Source of the DNA: an uncultured Bacteroidota bacterium
GTDB lineage: Bacteria; Bacteroidota; Bacteroidia; Bacteroidales; Bacteroidaceae
DNA length: 64,000 nt
Direction: 5' to 3'
Assembly (NCBI GenBank): GCA_947168315.1
Contig: CAMVLL010000003.1
Location: 1 to 64,000, forward strand
Positions 38,959-49,236 of the stretch are shown here, one piece after another (position 1 is the first letter of the stretch; every line of letters starts with the position of its first letter). Under the pieces are notes generated by a model that was given only the letters and a program-made list of their open reading frames with translations, searched no databases and had not been told where the DNA came from. The position numbers and the translations under genes were made by a program.

Positions 38959-39915
38959 ATGAAAAACATATTGATTATTGGTTCCACTGGCCAGATTGGT
39001 TCGGAACTGACTATGAAATTGAGAGGCATTTACAAAGAAGGTAACGTAGTAGCAGGTTATATCCCTGGAGCAGAACCCAAAGGCGAGTTGGCAGAGTCCG
39101 GACCTTCAATGATTGTTGACATTACCAATGCTCAACAAATTGCAGATGCAGTTAAGAAGTACAATGTTGATACTATTTATAACTTGGCAGCCCTGTTGTC
39201 GGCTGTTGCAGAAGCAAAGCCTCAGTTAGCTTGGAAGATTGGTATTGGTGGTTTGATGAATGTTTTGGAAGTTTCACGTGAGTTGAGATGCGCTGCATTC
39301 ACACCTAGTTCCATCGGTTCATTTGGTTCCAACTCTCCAAAGGATGGTACTCCACAGGACACGATTCAACAACCAAAAACAATGTATGGTGTTACGAAGG
39401 TAACCGGTGAGTTATTAAGCAACTATTATTTCCATAAATTTGGAGTAGATACTCGTTCTGTTCGTTTCCCAGGTCTGATCTCCTATGTTACACCTCCGGG
39501 TGGTGGAACGACTGACTATGCAGTAGACATTTACTACTATGCTGCTCAAGGTAAGAAATTCACTTGCCCGATTCAAAAAGGAACGTTCATGGACATGATG
39601 TACATGCCCGACGCTTTACGTGCCGCCATTGAGATAATGGAAGCAGATCCGACTCGTCTTGTACACCGTAATTCATTTAATATAGCATCTATGAGCTTTG
39701 ATCCTGAGATTATCTATAAGAAGATTAAGGAATATGTACCTGATTTTGAAATGACTTATGAAGTAGATCCATTACGTCAAAGCATTGCTGAGTCATGGCC
39801 AAACCGCTTGGACGATACCTGTGCACGTGAAGAGTGGGATTGGAAACCAGAATATGGCTTGGATGAAATGACAAAAGACATGTTGGCAAAGTTGAAAATC
39901 AAATTCGGTAAGTAA
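38959..39915 (+). CDS. tdh: SDR-type L-threonine 3-dehydrogenase
   Basis: GSTGQIGSELT; FRFPGLIS-like RFPGLISYVTPPGGGTTDYAVDIYY typical of GalE-like threonine dehydrogenases; divergent from kbl. Confidence 0.82.
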   Translation: MKNILIIGSTGQIGSELTMKLRGIYKEGNVVAGYIPGAEPKGELAESGPSMIVDITNAQQIADAVKKYNVDTIYNLAALLSAVAEAKPQLAWKIGIGGLMNVLEVSRELRCAAFTPSSIGSFGSNSPKDGTPQDTIQQPKTMYGVTKVTGELLSNYYFHKFGVDTRSVRFPGLISYVTPPGGGTTDYAVDIYYYAAQGKKFTCPIQKGTFMDMMYMPDALRAAIEIMEADPTRLVHRNSFNIASMSFDPEIIYKKIKEYVPDFEMTYEVDPLRQSIAESWPNRLDDTCAREEWDWKPEYGLDEMTKDMLAKLKIKFGK

Positions 39916-39936
39916 TACCATTCACACCACATAAGC

Positions 39937-39975
39937 AATCCGGCTACACCATAAAGATGTAGTCGGATTTTTTAT
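39937..39975 (+). terminator. rho-independent terminator
   Basis: AATCCGGCTACA / TGTAGTCGGATT + TTTT. Confidence 0.8.
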
Positions 39976-40039
39976 TCAAGCACAAATTAAGGATATCACA
40001 TAGGTGACATCTATAATAGTTGATAAAAGAATTCGTTTA

Positions 40040-40145
40040 TCGTGTATTCTTTTTCATTTCTCGTGTTTTTACGCTAAAATATCAAGTTTTTGAGACCAAA
40101 CATCAAGTTTCTGAAGACAAATGTCGAGTTTTGAAAGGGGGTATA
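40040..40145 (-). repeat. 21-bp tandem array, copy 2 (module A, inverted relative to copy 1)
   Basis: TCGTGTATTC 40040, TCGTGTTTTT 40061, TCAAGTTTTT 40082, TCAAGTTTCT 40103, TCGAGTTTTG 40124: strict 21-bp period; minus strand reads TACCCCCTTTCAAAACTCG as in copy 1. Confidence 0.8.
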
Positions 40146-40190
40146 TTTTAATACAAAAACCTCAGACCCTTTTTTGCGGATTTTGGGCCT

Positions 40191-40313
40191 GGTGAACCCT
40201 AAGGGTTCACCTTTTCATATTTTTCAACTTTACAATTGTTTGATTATAAGTAAATTATAAAATCGGTGAAGGTGAAGGGTGTTTTTTAATTTTTAGTGTT
40301 AGGGAGGTAAAAA
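40191..40313 (+). repeat. hairpin module, copy 2 (module B)
   Basis: GGTGAACCCTAAGGGTTCACC perfect palindrome; GGTGAAGGTGAAGGGTG at 40265. Confidence 0.88.
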
Positions 40314-40428
40314 GCAACTGAATTTTGAAGGAAATGTCTATGGTCAAGTTTTAAGAGGATTTAAACAGACAATAAAAAACCTCAGATAATAAAGAAACTA
40401 ATCGATCTTAAAATTGTGATAAAAACAA

Positions 40429-40453
40429 AAAAGGCTTCCCTTTCGAGAAGCCT
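40429..40453 (-). terminator. terminator of secDF
   Basis: Minus strand GAGGCTTCTCGAAAGGGAAGCCTTTTTTG. Confidence 0.8.
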
Positions 40454-40475
40454 CTTCATATATTGAATAAAACGA

Positions 40476-43475
40476 TTAAGCCTTTGCTTCAGCTGCCTCC
40501 AGTTCTTTCTCAACACCCTTTGGCATACGCTTGCCCATAACAAGGTAAGCTGTAGGAGCTGCAACGAACAATGAAGTACATGTACCAATGACAACACCAA
40601 GGATCATTGCGAATGCGAAGCTGCGGATACTGTCACCACCAAGGATGAAGATACACAACAACACAATCAACGTACTGATAGAGGTATTGATAGTACGAGC
40701 CAACGTTGAATTCAACGAATCATTGAACAATGAGAAGTGATCACGTTTCGGATACAACTTGAAGTACTCACGGATACGGTCGAAGATGACCACCTTATCG
40801 TTGATAGAGTAACCGATAGCTGTCAAGATTGCACCGATAAATGTCTGGTCAATCTCCAATGAGAACGGAGCCCAACCGTAGCATAATGAGTAAGCACCAA
40901 TAATCAAGAAGGTATCCACACACAATGCGATGGTAGCACCAATACTGAAGGCGATGTCACGGAAACGTAACAAGATGTATAAACCGATCGCGATCAAAGC
41001 CAGAACAACTGACCAGATAGCAGAGGTCTTAATATCCTCAGCAATACTTGGACCCACCTTCTGTGAACTGATAATAGATCCACCTTCTTGGTTATCACGG
41101 TCGATGAACTTCTCATAAGAAGTACTTGCATCCAACAAGTTGCCACTTGACAATGCATCGTACAAGAATTGTTCAATTTCAGAGTCGATTGTCTCAGAAT
41201 CCTCAGTGATACGGTAATTCGTTGAGATACGGATAGTCTTGTGATCAGTACCCAAAGCGATAGCCGTTACATTTGATCCTGAAGTTTGGATAGAATCGTT
41301 CTGAGTCAACAATGCACGAACAGCCTCTGGCTCTACCTGCTTGTCAAACTGAACCACGAAGTTACGTCCACCAGTGAAGTCAATACTTTGTGACAAACCA
41401 CGAACCAAGAATGAAACAGCACAGATAGCAATCAAGATAGCGAAGATTGTGAATGAACGCTTCCAGATACCCATGAACTTATAGTGTACGTTCTGCATCA
41501 AGTTCTTCGACAACGGAGTGGTGAATGTAATACCCAACCACTTGTCCTTGTTCATGAAATACTCGTAAACAACACGTGTCAAGAATACTGCAGTGAAGAA
41601 TGAACAGAGGATACCGATGATCAATGTCGTAGCAAATCCACGGATAGGACCTGTTCCGAAATTGAACAAGATGATACCAGTAATGATAGATGTCAAGTTA
41701 GAGTCGAAGATTGCAGAGAAAGCATTGGAATAACCAGCAGCCAAAGCAGCCTTCACACCCTTACCACCACGCATCTCTTCCTTCGTACGCTCATAAATCA
41801 ACACGTTAGCATCCACAGCCATACCAAGAGACAAGACCATACCGGCGATACCAGACATTGTCAAAGCTGCTTGGAATGATGTTAAGATACCTAAAGTGAA
41901 GAAGAAGTTGAAGATCAACGCACAGTTAGCAACCATACCCGGAATAATACCATACATTGCACACATATAGATCATCAAAAGGATCAAAGCGACAATGAAT
42001 GACATAATACCTTGGTTAATAGATTCCTGACCCAATGACGGACCAACGATATCTTCTTGAACGATACGAGCAGGAGCCGGCATCTTACCAGACTTCAAAA
42101 CGTTCGCCAAGTCTTTTGTTGTCTCAATGGTGAAGTTACCTGTGATTTCAGAGTTACCACCATTGATTTCGTTCATTACATTTGGAGCACTATATACATA
42201 GCCATCCAGTACGATAGCGATTGAACGGTTGATATTGTTCTTTGTCAACTGAGCCCAACGACGAGAACCATCTGTATTCATTGACATACTTACAGCTGGT
42301 CTGCCTCGTTGATCATAGGTATCACGAGCATCTGTAATCACATCACCTTCCAGAGGTGCGCGTCCGTTACGTTCTGTTACCTTGATAGCATACAACTCGA
42401 AGATACGCTCTGTCTTATCCATATCAGAAGCAGCAACACTCCACTTCAAACGAAGATCTTTCGGAAGAATGTTCTCAGCTTCCTTTGAACGGAGGTACGA
42501 ATTGATCGTAGCTGTATCTTTATAGTCAGCATATCCTGCGATAGCACCACCTTGCTGATTGCTCAATTGCAGGATGGCGATCAATGGATGCTCTTTCTTC
42601 ATCTGCTCGATTTGCTCTCTACTCTGTGCATTCTCAGCATTCAGTACAGCAGAAAGACTATCGGTCGGAGTCTTTACTTCTTCTGCCGGTTGTTCCTCTG
42701 CACCCTCTTCTGTACCTACATTTGCATTGTCACGGAGACGGCTGTCCAAAGAAGTAAGATAAGGATAAACCTCACTTGGATAATATGTTTCCCAGAACTC
42801 AAGGTTTGCAGAACCCTGTAACAGTTTTCTAACACGCTCAGGCTCTTTAATACCCGGCAACTCGACCATGATACGGCCCATGCTGCCTTCCAAGTTTTGG
42901 ATATTAGGTTGAACGACACCAAAGCGGTCAATACGTGTACGTAATACGTTGAAAGAGTTATCAATAGCCGACTTAACCTCTTCACGTAATACCTTCTCAA
43001 CTTCTGAGTCTGTACTACGAGTGTTTACCTTATCCTTTAATTGCTGAGTAGCAAACAGTTCAGCCAACTTACCATCAGGAGCCAAACGTTTGTATTCACG
43101 TATAAATAAGGTGATAAAGTCTTCTTGACTGGTAACAGATTGTTTGGAAGCGGTGTTTACGGCTTGATTGAAAGCCTCATCACTCTTATGATCAGCCAAT
43201 GCTTTAATAACATCCGGTACTGAGACTTCCAAGATGACGTTCATACCGCCCTTCAAGTCCAATCCCAGACCAATTTCCATCTCACGACATTTTTTAAGCG
43301 TATAGCCCATATACACTTTCTTGTTTGCCATGGAATCCATGTAATGTTCTACGCCCTGAGGATCCTGAGCCGCTTTCTTTGTATGATAGCGAGTCACGAA
43401 CGAGAAAGACAAATAGAACAAGCAAACTAAGGTCAAAGCCAACGCAAAAAACTTAACAAGTCCTTTGTTCTGCAT
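40476..43475 (-). CDS. secDF: fused protein translocase SecDF
   Basis: 999 aa; GLDLKGGMNVILEV; SecD and SecF halves (DFTGGRNFVVQF). Confidence 0.95.
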   Translation of the reverse strand: MQNKGLVKFFALALTLVCLFYLSFSFVTRYHTKKAAQDPQGVEHYMDSMANKKVYMGYTLKKCREMEIGLGLDLKGGMNVILEVSVPDVIKALADHKSDEAFNQAVNTASKQSVTSQEDFITLFIREYKRLAPDGKLAELFATQQLKDKVNTRSTDSEVEKVLREEVKSAIDNSFNVLRTRIDRFGVVQPNIQNLEGSMGRIMVELPGIKEPERVRKLLQGSANLEFWETYYPSEVYPYLTSLDSRLRDNANVGTEEGAEEQPAEEVKTPTDSLSAVLNAENAQSREQIEQMKKEHPLIAILQLSNQQGGAIAGYADYKDTATINSYLRSKEAENILPKDLRLKWSVAASDMDKTERIFELYAIKVTERNGRAPLEGDVITDARDTYDQRGRPAVSMSMNTDGSRRWAQLTKNNINRSIAIVLDGYVYSAPNVMNEINGGNSEITGNFTIETTKDLANVLKSGKMPAPARIVQEDIVGPSLGQESINQGIMSFIVALILLMIYMCAMYGIIPGMVANCALIFNFFFTLGILTSFQAALTMSGIAGMVLSLGMAVDANVLIYERTKEEMRGGKGVKAALAAGYSNAFSAIFDSNLTSIITGIILFNFGTGPIRGFATTLIIGILCSFFTAVFLTRVVYEYFMNKDKWLGITFTTPLSKNLMQNVHYKFMGIWKRSFTIFAILIAICAVSFLVRGLSQSIDFTGGRNFVVQFDKQVEPEAVRALLTQNDSIQTSGSNVTAIALGTDHKTIRISTNYRITEDSETIDSEIEQFLYDALSSGNLLDASTSYEKFIDRDNQEGGSIISSQKVGPSIAEDIKTSAIWSVVLALIAIGLYILLRFRDIAFSIGATIALCVDTFLIIGAYSLCYGWAPFSLEIDQTFIGAILTAIGYSINDKVVIFDRIREYFKLYPKRDHFSLFNDSLNSTLARTINTSISTLIVLLCIFILGGDSIRSFAFAMILGVVIGTCTSLFVAAPTAYLVMGKRMPKGVEKELEAAEAKA

Positions 43476-43593
43476 GATTTTTTTGAATTTTATTATTTAC
43501 TTTTAAATTTGTTCTTTTCAATCAAGGTTGCAAATATAGTTCTTTTTTCAAAACTAAAAGGGATAAATCTTAAATATTTGAGTTTTAAAGTAC

Positions 43594-43620
43594 AAAAAAG
43601 GGTAGGAAACACCCTTTTTG
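43594..43620. terminator. hairpin terminator between GH20 gene and secDF
   Basis: AAAAAGGGT-AGGAAAC-ACCCTTTTT. Confidence 0.65.
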
Positions 43621-43743
43621 TCTCCTTTTTTGTGTTAAAAATAGCATTATTTGATTCGATATTTTACAGATTGTTCTCCTAGGAAAATGATTAATCCACC
43701 TTATTTATATTAGTTAGGTTTAATTTCTTTTTGCTATAGCATT

Positions 43744-45801
43744 CTATTCCCTTACTTCTTGCAACCATTCACGCATCGCCTTCACCATAGGCAACTCATA
43801 ATAGAAGACCCAATCACTATTCATTGTTTTAGCAGAAAGATGATTGTGTGCATTTGAGTCGGGAACATACCCTTCTGGTTGTTCCATAAAACGAGTCTTC
43901 GAATAGGTCTGTAATAATTTCTCACGCATGACTTCAAAATTAATACAAACCTCCTCTACTTTCTTTATAGCATCCTGACGACTGGATGTCGTTGTGGATG
44001 AATCATAATCATTCAGAGCCAGTAATACCTTTGCAGGAAAGACCAACAATTCATTCAGTTTTTCATATACCTCTAATGTGTACTGACCTCTCAATGCGGA
44101 ACGACGGGCCTGTGATATCTTTTCACATATGGATTGATACAATTGATAGGCATCCTTTGCCTTTGCAACCTTTTCTTGGTAAGTCCTACTCCACTCTCCA
44201 CTATTTTGAGGATTAGGAAGAGTGACCAATTTAAAAGCGGAGGTTCCCCATGCCGGATTTCTTCGTCCTGAAGTAACTAACGCTCCATCAAAGAAAAAGG
44301 CCTGTTGTTCCATGTCATTAATAAAACCTGCTAACTCTGTCTTTGCAGGAAACCCAAATTCACGTTGAGCATGAGCCGTCTTAAATTGTTCGATACTCCT
44401 TCCTGTAGGATTCCATCCAAACTCACCTTGTGCAATATATCCTCTCCACACTGTCTCAAGATGGGGTGAACCATCATCCCATGCGGTTGCAAGAATACCA
44501 GCCAAGTGGTTCTCTGCCACCAACTGACTGAATCCCTGAATGATGCCGGCATTCGTGTCGTTTCGTGGAAGGTATGGCGATGCTCCATAAGAAGCAGCCG
44601 TTGCTCCCATCACCATAAGACCGGAATCTCGGTACCATTGAAGAATACGACGATGTCCGGCAACTGTTGCGTCACCGTAGAGCCACCGCATATACACACA
44701 CTCCTTCGGAAATAGATGAATATTGGCATCCAACTTCTCACTATTCCACTTCTGAGCAACTTCTTCTTCTGACTTAATATTTGAAAATTGCATCACTTCG
44801 CCATATTTCAATGGCATATCATCCCAGAAGATAGGAATACGACCGTTTTCTTTGGCAAAGTCGCACACTTTTTGAAGCCAATACATCTGTAATTCGAAAG
44901 CAGTCTTTCCTGTTGCCTTGCATCGTTCATCAATACCAATAGCAGAGACTTCATCTCCTCCAATATGCAAGTATTTCCCATAAGGCATCGCTTCGAGAGC
45001 ATCCTTATAAAGATCGAACTGTAATTCGTAAGTTGCCGGATTTGAAGGACAGAACTCCCAATCACTTGCCGGATTCTCACGCAGTTCCCAATGATGTTTC
45101 AGAATAAACGAGGCATGCCCCAACCCTTGTACTAAAGGAGAAATCTCAACATGGCGTTCCTTAGCATATCTACAAAGAGCTCTCATCTCTTGTTTACTTA
45201 TAGCGTTGGGAGCAGCCACCTCTGGTCGGCGGGTAAAACGGAGTTTATCTTCTATTTCCCATATAACAGCATTCACTTTGTACCGCGCTAAACGATCAAT
45301 CTCTTGATAGTAGTATTCCATCCTATCCAAATGATGCTTGGTATCCCAATGCACAGCCCGGTAAGCAATAGCTGGATAATCTGTAATCTTCATCAATGGA
45401 ATCGAACAATGATTGTCACGACTATCCTCCATCAATTGTTGCAAGGTCTGACAACCATAAAACAAGCCAGCAGCTCCTCTGGACCGAACCAATACTTTGT
45501 CTCGTAAAACCTCAAGAACATAGCCTTCCTCAGATTCAGGTACATCGACTTTTGTCTCTTGAAGTATAACGCCCTTCCCTCTTTGTCCTACTTGTGGTAG
45601 CACTTTCAACATATCAGGCAAAGTGGTTACTTCCATTCCGTCGACCAATGAAATAAACGATATATCAGAATAATACAACCCATTCTCTGAATAGACATCT
45701 ACGGATTGAGGCTTAGGCAATATCTGAAACTTACTACTTAAATCGCGGGCAAGTCCATTAAAACATATCAACAGACATAAAAGGCTAAAACACTTTTTCA
45801 T
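43744..45801 (-). CDS. glycoside hydrolase family 20 (beta-N-acetylhexosaminidase-like)
   Basis: Signal peptide at MKKCFSLLCLLICFNGLA; LHIGGDEV catalytic Asp-Glu. Confidence 0.87.
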   Translation of the reverse strand: MKKCFSLLCLLICFNGLARDLSSKFQILPKPQSVDVYSENGLYYSDISFISLVDGMEVTTLPDMLKVLPQVGQRGKGVILQETKVDVPESEEGYVLEVLRDKVLVRSRGAAGLFYGCQTLQQLMEDSRDNHCSIPLMKITDYPAIAYRAVHWDTKHHLDRMEYYYQEIDRLARYKVNAVIWEIEDKLRFTRRPEVAAPNAISKQEMRALCRYAKERHVEISPLVQGLGHASFILKHHWELRENPASDWEFCPSNPATYELQFDLYKDALEAMPYGKYLHIGGDEVSAIGIDERCKATGKTAFELQMYWLQKVCDFAKENGRIPIFWDDMPLKYGEVMQFSNIKSEEEVAQKWNSEKLDANIHLFPKECVYMRWLYGDATVAGHRRILQWYRDSGLMVMGATAASYGASPYLPRNDTNAGIIQGFSQLVAENHLAGILATAWDDGSPHLETVWRGYIAQGEFGWNPTGRSIEQFKTAHAQREFGFPAKTELAGFINDMEQQAFFFDGALVTSGRRNPAWGTSAFKLVTLPNPQNSGEWSRTYQEKVAKAKDAYQLYQSICEKISQARRSALRGQYTLEVYEKLNELLVFPAKVLLALNDYDSSTTTSSRQDAIKKVEEVCINFEVMREKLLQTYSKTRFMEQPEGYVPDSNAHNHLSAKTMNSDWVFYYELPMVKAMREWLQEVRE

Positions 45802-45930
45802 ATTATTATAATTTAGTATTACAAATATAACAAGTTTTGTAGTCATATCTTGGGGTAAATACTGTTTTTTTATTAGCTTTGGATAATCTTTGATTGAAAA
45901 ACAAAAACAACTATTATAAATAAAATTATG

Positions 45931-48900
45931 ATGAAAAAAACTCTTTTGATTTCTTTGTTGATTGGAGTAACTTCTGTCACCATGGCACAAGAAGCCAGAT
46001 TGCTTCGTTTCCCAACAACCAATGGCACAGAAGTGGTCTTCTCGTATGGAGGTGACCTGTATAAAGCATCGCTAAACGGAGGTGAGGCTGAGCGTTTGAC
46101 CTCACACGTAGGCTACGAGATGTTCGCCCGCTTTGCTCCTGATGGACAATCCATCGCTTTTACCGGACAATATGATGGTAATACCGAAGTGTTTATAATC
46201 CCAGCAAAAGGTGGTGAACCAAAGCGTTTAACATACACGGCCACCAATAGTCGCGATGACTTAGGCGACCGTATGGGGCCGAACAATATCGTGCTGACAT
46301 GGAGTCCTGATGGGAAACAAATCGTTTACCGCAATCGTATTGGGGATGGCTTTTCAGGAAAATTATGGACTATCAATAAAGATGGCGGTATGTCTGAACA
46401 AATCCCTTTGCCAGAAGGAGGATTCTGTAGCTATTCTCCTGATGGGAAAAAATTGGCATACAATAGGGTGATGCGAGAATTCCGTAATTGGAAATATTAT
46501 CGTGGAGGTATGGCGGATGATATCTGGATTTATGATCCATCAGCTAAGAAAGTTGAGAACATTACAAGTAATAATGCACAAGACATCATTCCTATGTGGA
46601 TTGGCGATGAAATATTCTACATCTCTGATCGCGACCTCACCATGAATTTCTTCGTCTATAATACCAAGACGAAACAAACAGAGAAAGTAACCAACTTTAC
46701 TGACTATGATGTGAAATTCCCTAGTTCGAACGGGAAGTTGATAGTTTTTGAGAAAGGTGGCTATCTTTACAAATTGGATCCGGCCACACGTCAAACAAGT
46801 AAAATCAATATTACCCTTTTTTCCGACAATATATATGCACGAAAAGAGTTGATGCATGTTGATTCGAAGGTAACAGCCGTCAGTGCTGCTCCTGACGGTA
46901 GCAGATTAGCTATCACTGCTCGTGGAGAAGTTTTCGATGTCCCTGCTCAGAAAGGTGTAACCCGTAACATTACCCGTACACCTGGATCAAACGACCGCGG
47001 AGCGGAATGGAGCCCAGACGGAAAATATATCGCTTACATCAGTGATCAGACTGGCGAAACAGAGATTTGGCTTCAAGACGCCAATGATACAGAACCTGTT
47101 CAGCTAACTAAGAATAATGATACTTATATCCGTCGCTTAACGTGGAGACCTGATAGCAAGAAAGTGCTCTATACAGACCGAAAAAACCGCATTGTAGAGG
47201 TAGATGTTGCATCTAAAACAAAGAGAACAATCATGCAGAATCCTGAAGGTGAGTTCTATGGTGTAGCTTATTCTCCCGACAGCCAATGGATTACCTATAC
47301 AAAATCCGGTTCCAATGAGATGAGTGTGGTATATGTCTATAACCTTACTTCTAACAAAGAATACCCTGTTACCGAGAAATGGTACAATTCTTCCGCTCCT
47401 GTATTCAGCCAAGATGGTAAGTACTTGTTTTTTACTTCCGACCGCGATTTCAGCCCTATTTATAGTAGCATCGAATGGAACTATGCATATAGCCGGATGT
47501 CAGGTGTATACATGGCTTTGCTAAGCAACAACACTCCATCTCCTTTCTTGGCTACAGATGATCAGGTAAATGCAAAGGAAGAAGAGAAACCAGAAGGTCC
47601 AAAGGATAAAAAGCCAGAAGCTAACGAGAGTAAAACAGTGAAAATTGACACCGACGGATTGCCTCATCGCATTGTTAAGTTACCACTAAATGCCGGCTCC
47701 TATCGTAACTTCTATTCCGATGGAAAGAAGATATGGTATTCGTCCGCAGGGGGTGTGAAGGTCTTCGACTTAAAAGAACAAAAAGAAGAAACTGTTGCCG
47801 AGGGAGCGTCCATGAACGTATTGGCCAATGGAAAGAAAGCTATTTTCTCTAAGCGAGGACAAATCTTTATCAGCAATTTCCCCACTCCAAAAGCAAATCT
47901 GAATAATGCTGTTAACCTGAAGGATATGGTAGCACCTGTCGATTATCCACAGGAATGGTCTCAAATCTTTGATGAGACATGGCGTGCATTCCGAGATGGA
48001 TTCTATCTTGAGAACATGCATGGGGTTAATTGGAAGTCAATCAAAGAAAAATACGCCGTTCTTGTTCCATATGCTAAGACACGTATTGATTTGAATTACA
48101 TTATCGGGGGAATGATTGCTGAGTTGGCTTGTGGACACGCATATATTAATCCTGGTGAAACGAAACGACCAGAACGCATTCCAATGGGATTGCTCGGAGC
48201 AGAGATTAGTCGTGACAAGAGTGGCTTCTATCGTATTGACAAGATTATTCCTGGAGCCGTTTACAGTGAGTCTTTGCGCTCACCGCTAACAGAACCGGGA
48301 TTGAATGTCAAGGAAGGTGATTTCATCACCGCAATTGATGGCGTTTCAACCAAGACTGTCAACAACATCTATGAACTTCTTATTGGCAAAGCTGATGTCT
48401 TGACCGAGTTAACCGTAAATAGCAGCGCATCAGACAATGGAACACATAAGATTGTAGTCAAGCCTATCGCCGATGAATATCCACTTTACCATTATAACTG
48501 GGTACAAGACAATATAAAGAAGGTAGAGAAAGCAACTAACGGCAGAGTTGGCTATATCTATATCCCAGATATGGGTGTTGAAGGACTGAATGAGTTTGCC
48601 CGCTATTTCTATCCACAATTGGATAAAGAGGCTCTGATTATTGATGACCGTTCAAACGGTGGTGGTAATATTTCGCCAATGATCATTGAACGACTTTTAC
48701 GAGAGCCATACCGTATGACGATGAGCCGTACTTCAACCAAAACAGGAACAATTCCTGATGCCACTCACTTCGGACCAAAGGTTTTGTTGATTGACAAATA
48801 TTCTGCTTCGGATGGAGACTTGTTCCCATGGAGTTTCAAGGCTACAAAGATTGGTAAGGTCATAGGTACACGTACCTGGGGAGGTATTATTGGCATCAGC

Positions 48901-49158
48901 GGTTCACTTCCATTCATGGATGGAACGGACGTACGCGTTCCTTTCTTCACGAACTACGACGCCAAAACCGGACAATGGATTGTAGAGAACCATGGTGTTG
49001 ACCCAGACATCCTGGTTGACAATGATCCTATCAAGGAACAGATGGGTGAAGATCAACAACTAGACAAAGCCATCGAAGTTGTATTAGAAGAATTGAAGAC
49101 ACGTAAGCCTCTGCCAAAGGTTCCTGCTCCACGAACATTCAAAGATTTAGGCTTATAA
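45931..49158 (+). CDS. tricorn-like S41 peptidase (propeller + PDZ + S41)
   Basis: WD40-like FTGQYDGNTEVF; ALIIDDRSNGGGNIS; SASDGDLFPW. Confidence 0.9.
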   Translation: MKKTLLISLLIGVTSVTMAQEARLLRFPTTNGTEVVFSYGGDLYKASLNGGEAERLTSHVGYEMFARFAPDGQSIAFTGQYDGNTEVFIIPAKGGEPKRLTYTATNSRDDLGDRMGPNNIVLTWSPDGKQIVYRNRIGDGFSGKLWTINKDGGMSEQIPLPEGGFCSYSPDGKKLAYNRVMREFRNWKYYRGGMADDIWIYDPSAKKVENITSNNAQDIIPMWIGDEIFYISDRDLTMNFFVYNTKTKQTEKVTNFTDYDVKFPSSNGKLIVFEKGGYLYKLDPATRQTSKINITLFSDNIYARKELMHVDSKVTAVSAAPDGSRLAITARGEVFDVPAQKGVTRNITRTPGSNDRGAEWSPDGKYIAYISDQTGETEIWLQDANDTEPVQLTKNNDTYIRRLTWRPDSKKVLYTDRKNRIVEVDVASKTKRTIMQNPEGEFYGVAYSPDSQWITYTKSGSNEMSVVYVYNLTSNKEYPVTEKWYNSSAPVFSQDGKYLFFTSDRDFSPIYSSIEWNYAYSRMSGVYMALLSNNTPSPFLATDDQVNAKEEEKPEGPKDKKPEANESKTVKIDTDGLPHRIVKLPLNAGSYRNFYSDGKKIWYSSAGGVKVFDLKEQKEETVAEGASMNVLANGKKAIFSKRGQIFISNFPTPKANLNNAVNLKDMVAPVDYPQEWSQIFDETWRAFRDGFYLENMHGVNWKSIKEKYAVLVPYAKTRIDLNYIIGGMIAELACGHAYINPGETKRPERIPMGLLGAEISRDKSGFYRIDKIIPGAVYSESLRSPLTEPGLNVKEGDFITAIDGVSTKTVNNIYELLIGKADVLTELTVNSSASDNGTHKIVVKPIADEYPLYHYNWVQDNIKKVEKATNGRVGYIYIPDMGVEGLNEFARYFYPQLDKEALIIDDRSNGGGNISPMIIERLLREPYRMTMSRTSTKTGTIPDATHFGPKVLLIDKYSASDGDLFPWSFKATKIGKVIGTRTWGGIIGISGSLPFMDGTDVRVPFFTNYDAKTGQWIVENHGVDPDILVDNDPIKEQMGEDQQLDKAIEVVLEELKTRKPLPKVPAPRTFKDLGL

Positions 49159-49165
49159 TGCTAAT

Positions 49166-49203
49166 TAAAAATGAGGGTGCTTGCAAAAGCATCCTCATTT
49201 TTA
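49166..49203 (+). terminator. rho-independent terminator
   Basis: AAAAATGAGGGTGCTT-GCAA-AAGCATCCTCATTTTT. Confidence 0.88.
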
Positions 49204-49236
49204 TTCGTATCTTTGCTATTGAATTAAAATACGCCT

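Noticed and set aside
40476-43475. Separate secD and secF genes or a fusion artefact
   Set aside because: Fused SecDF in one ORF is normal for Bacteroidetes.
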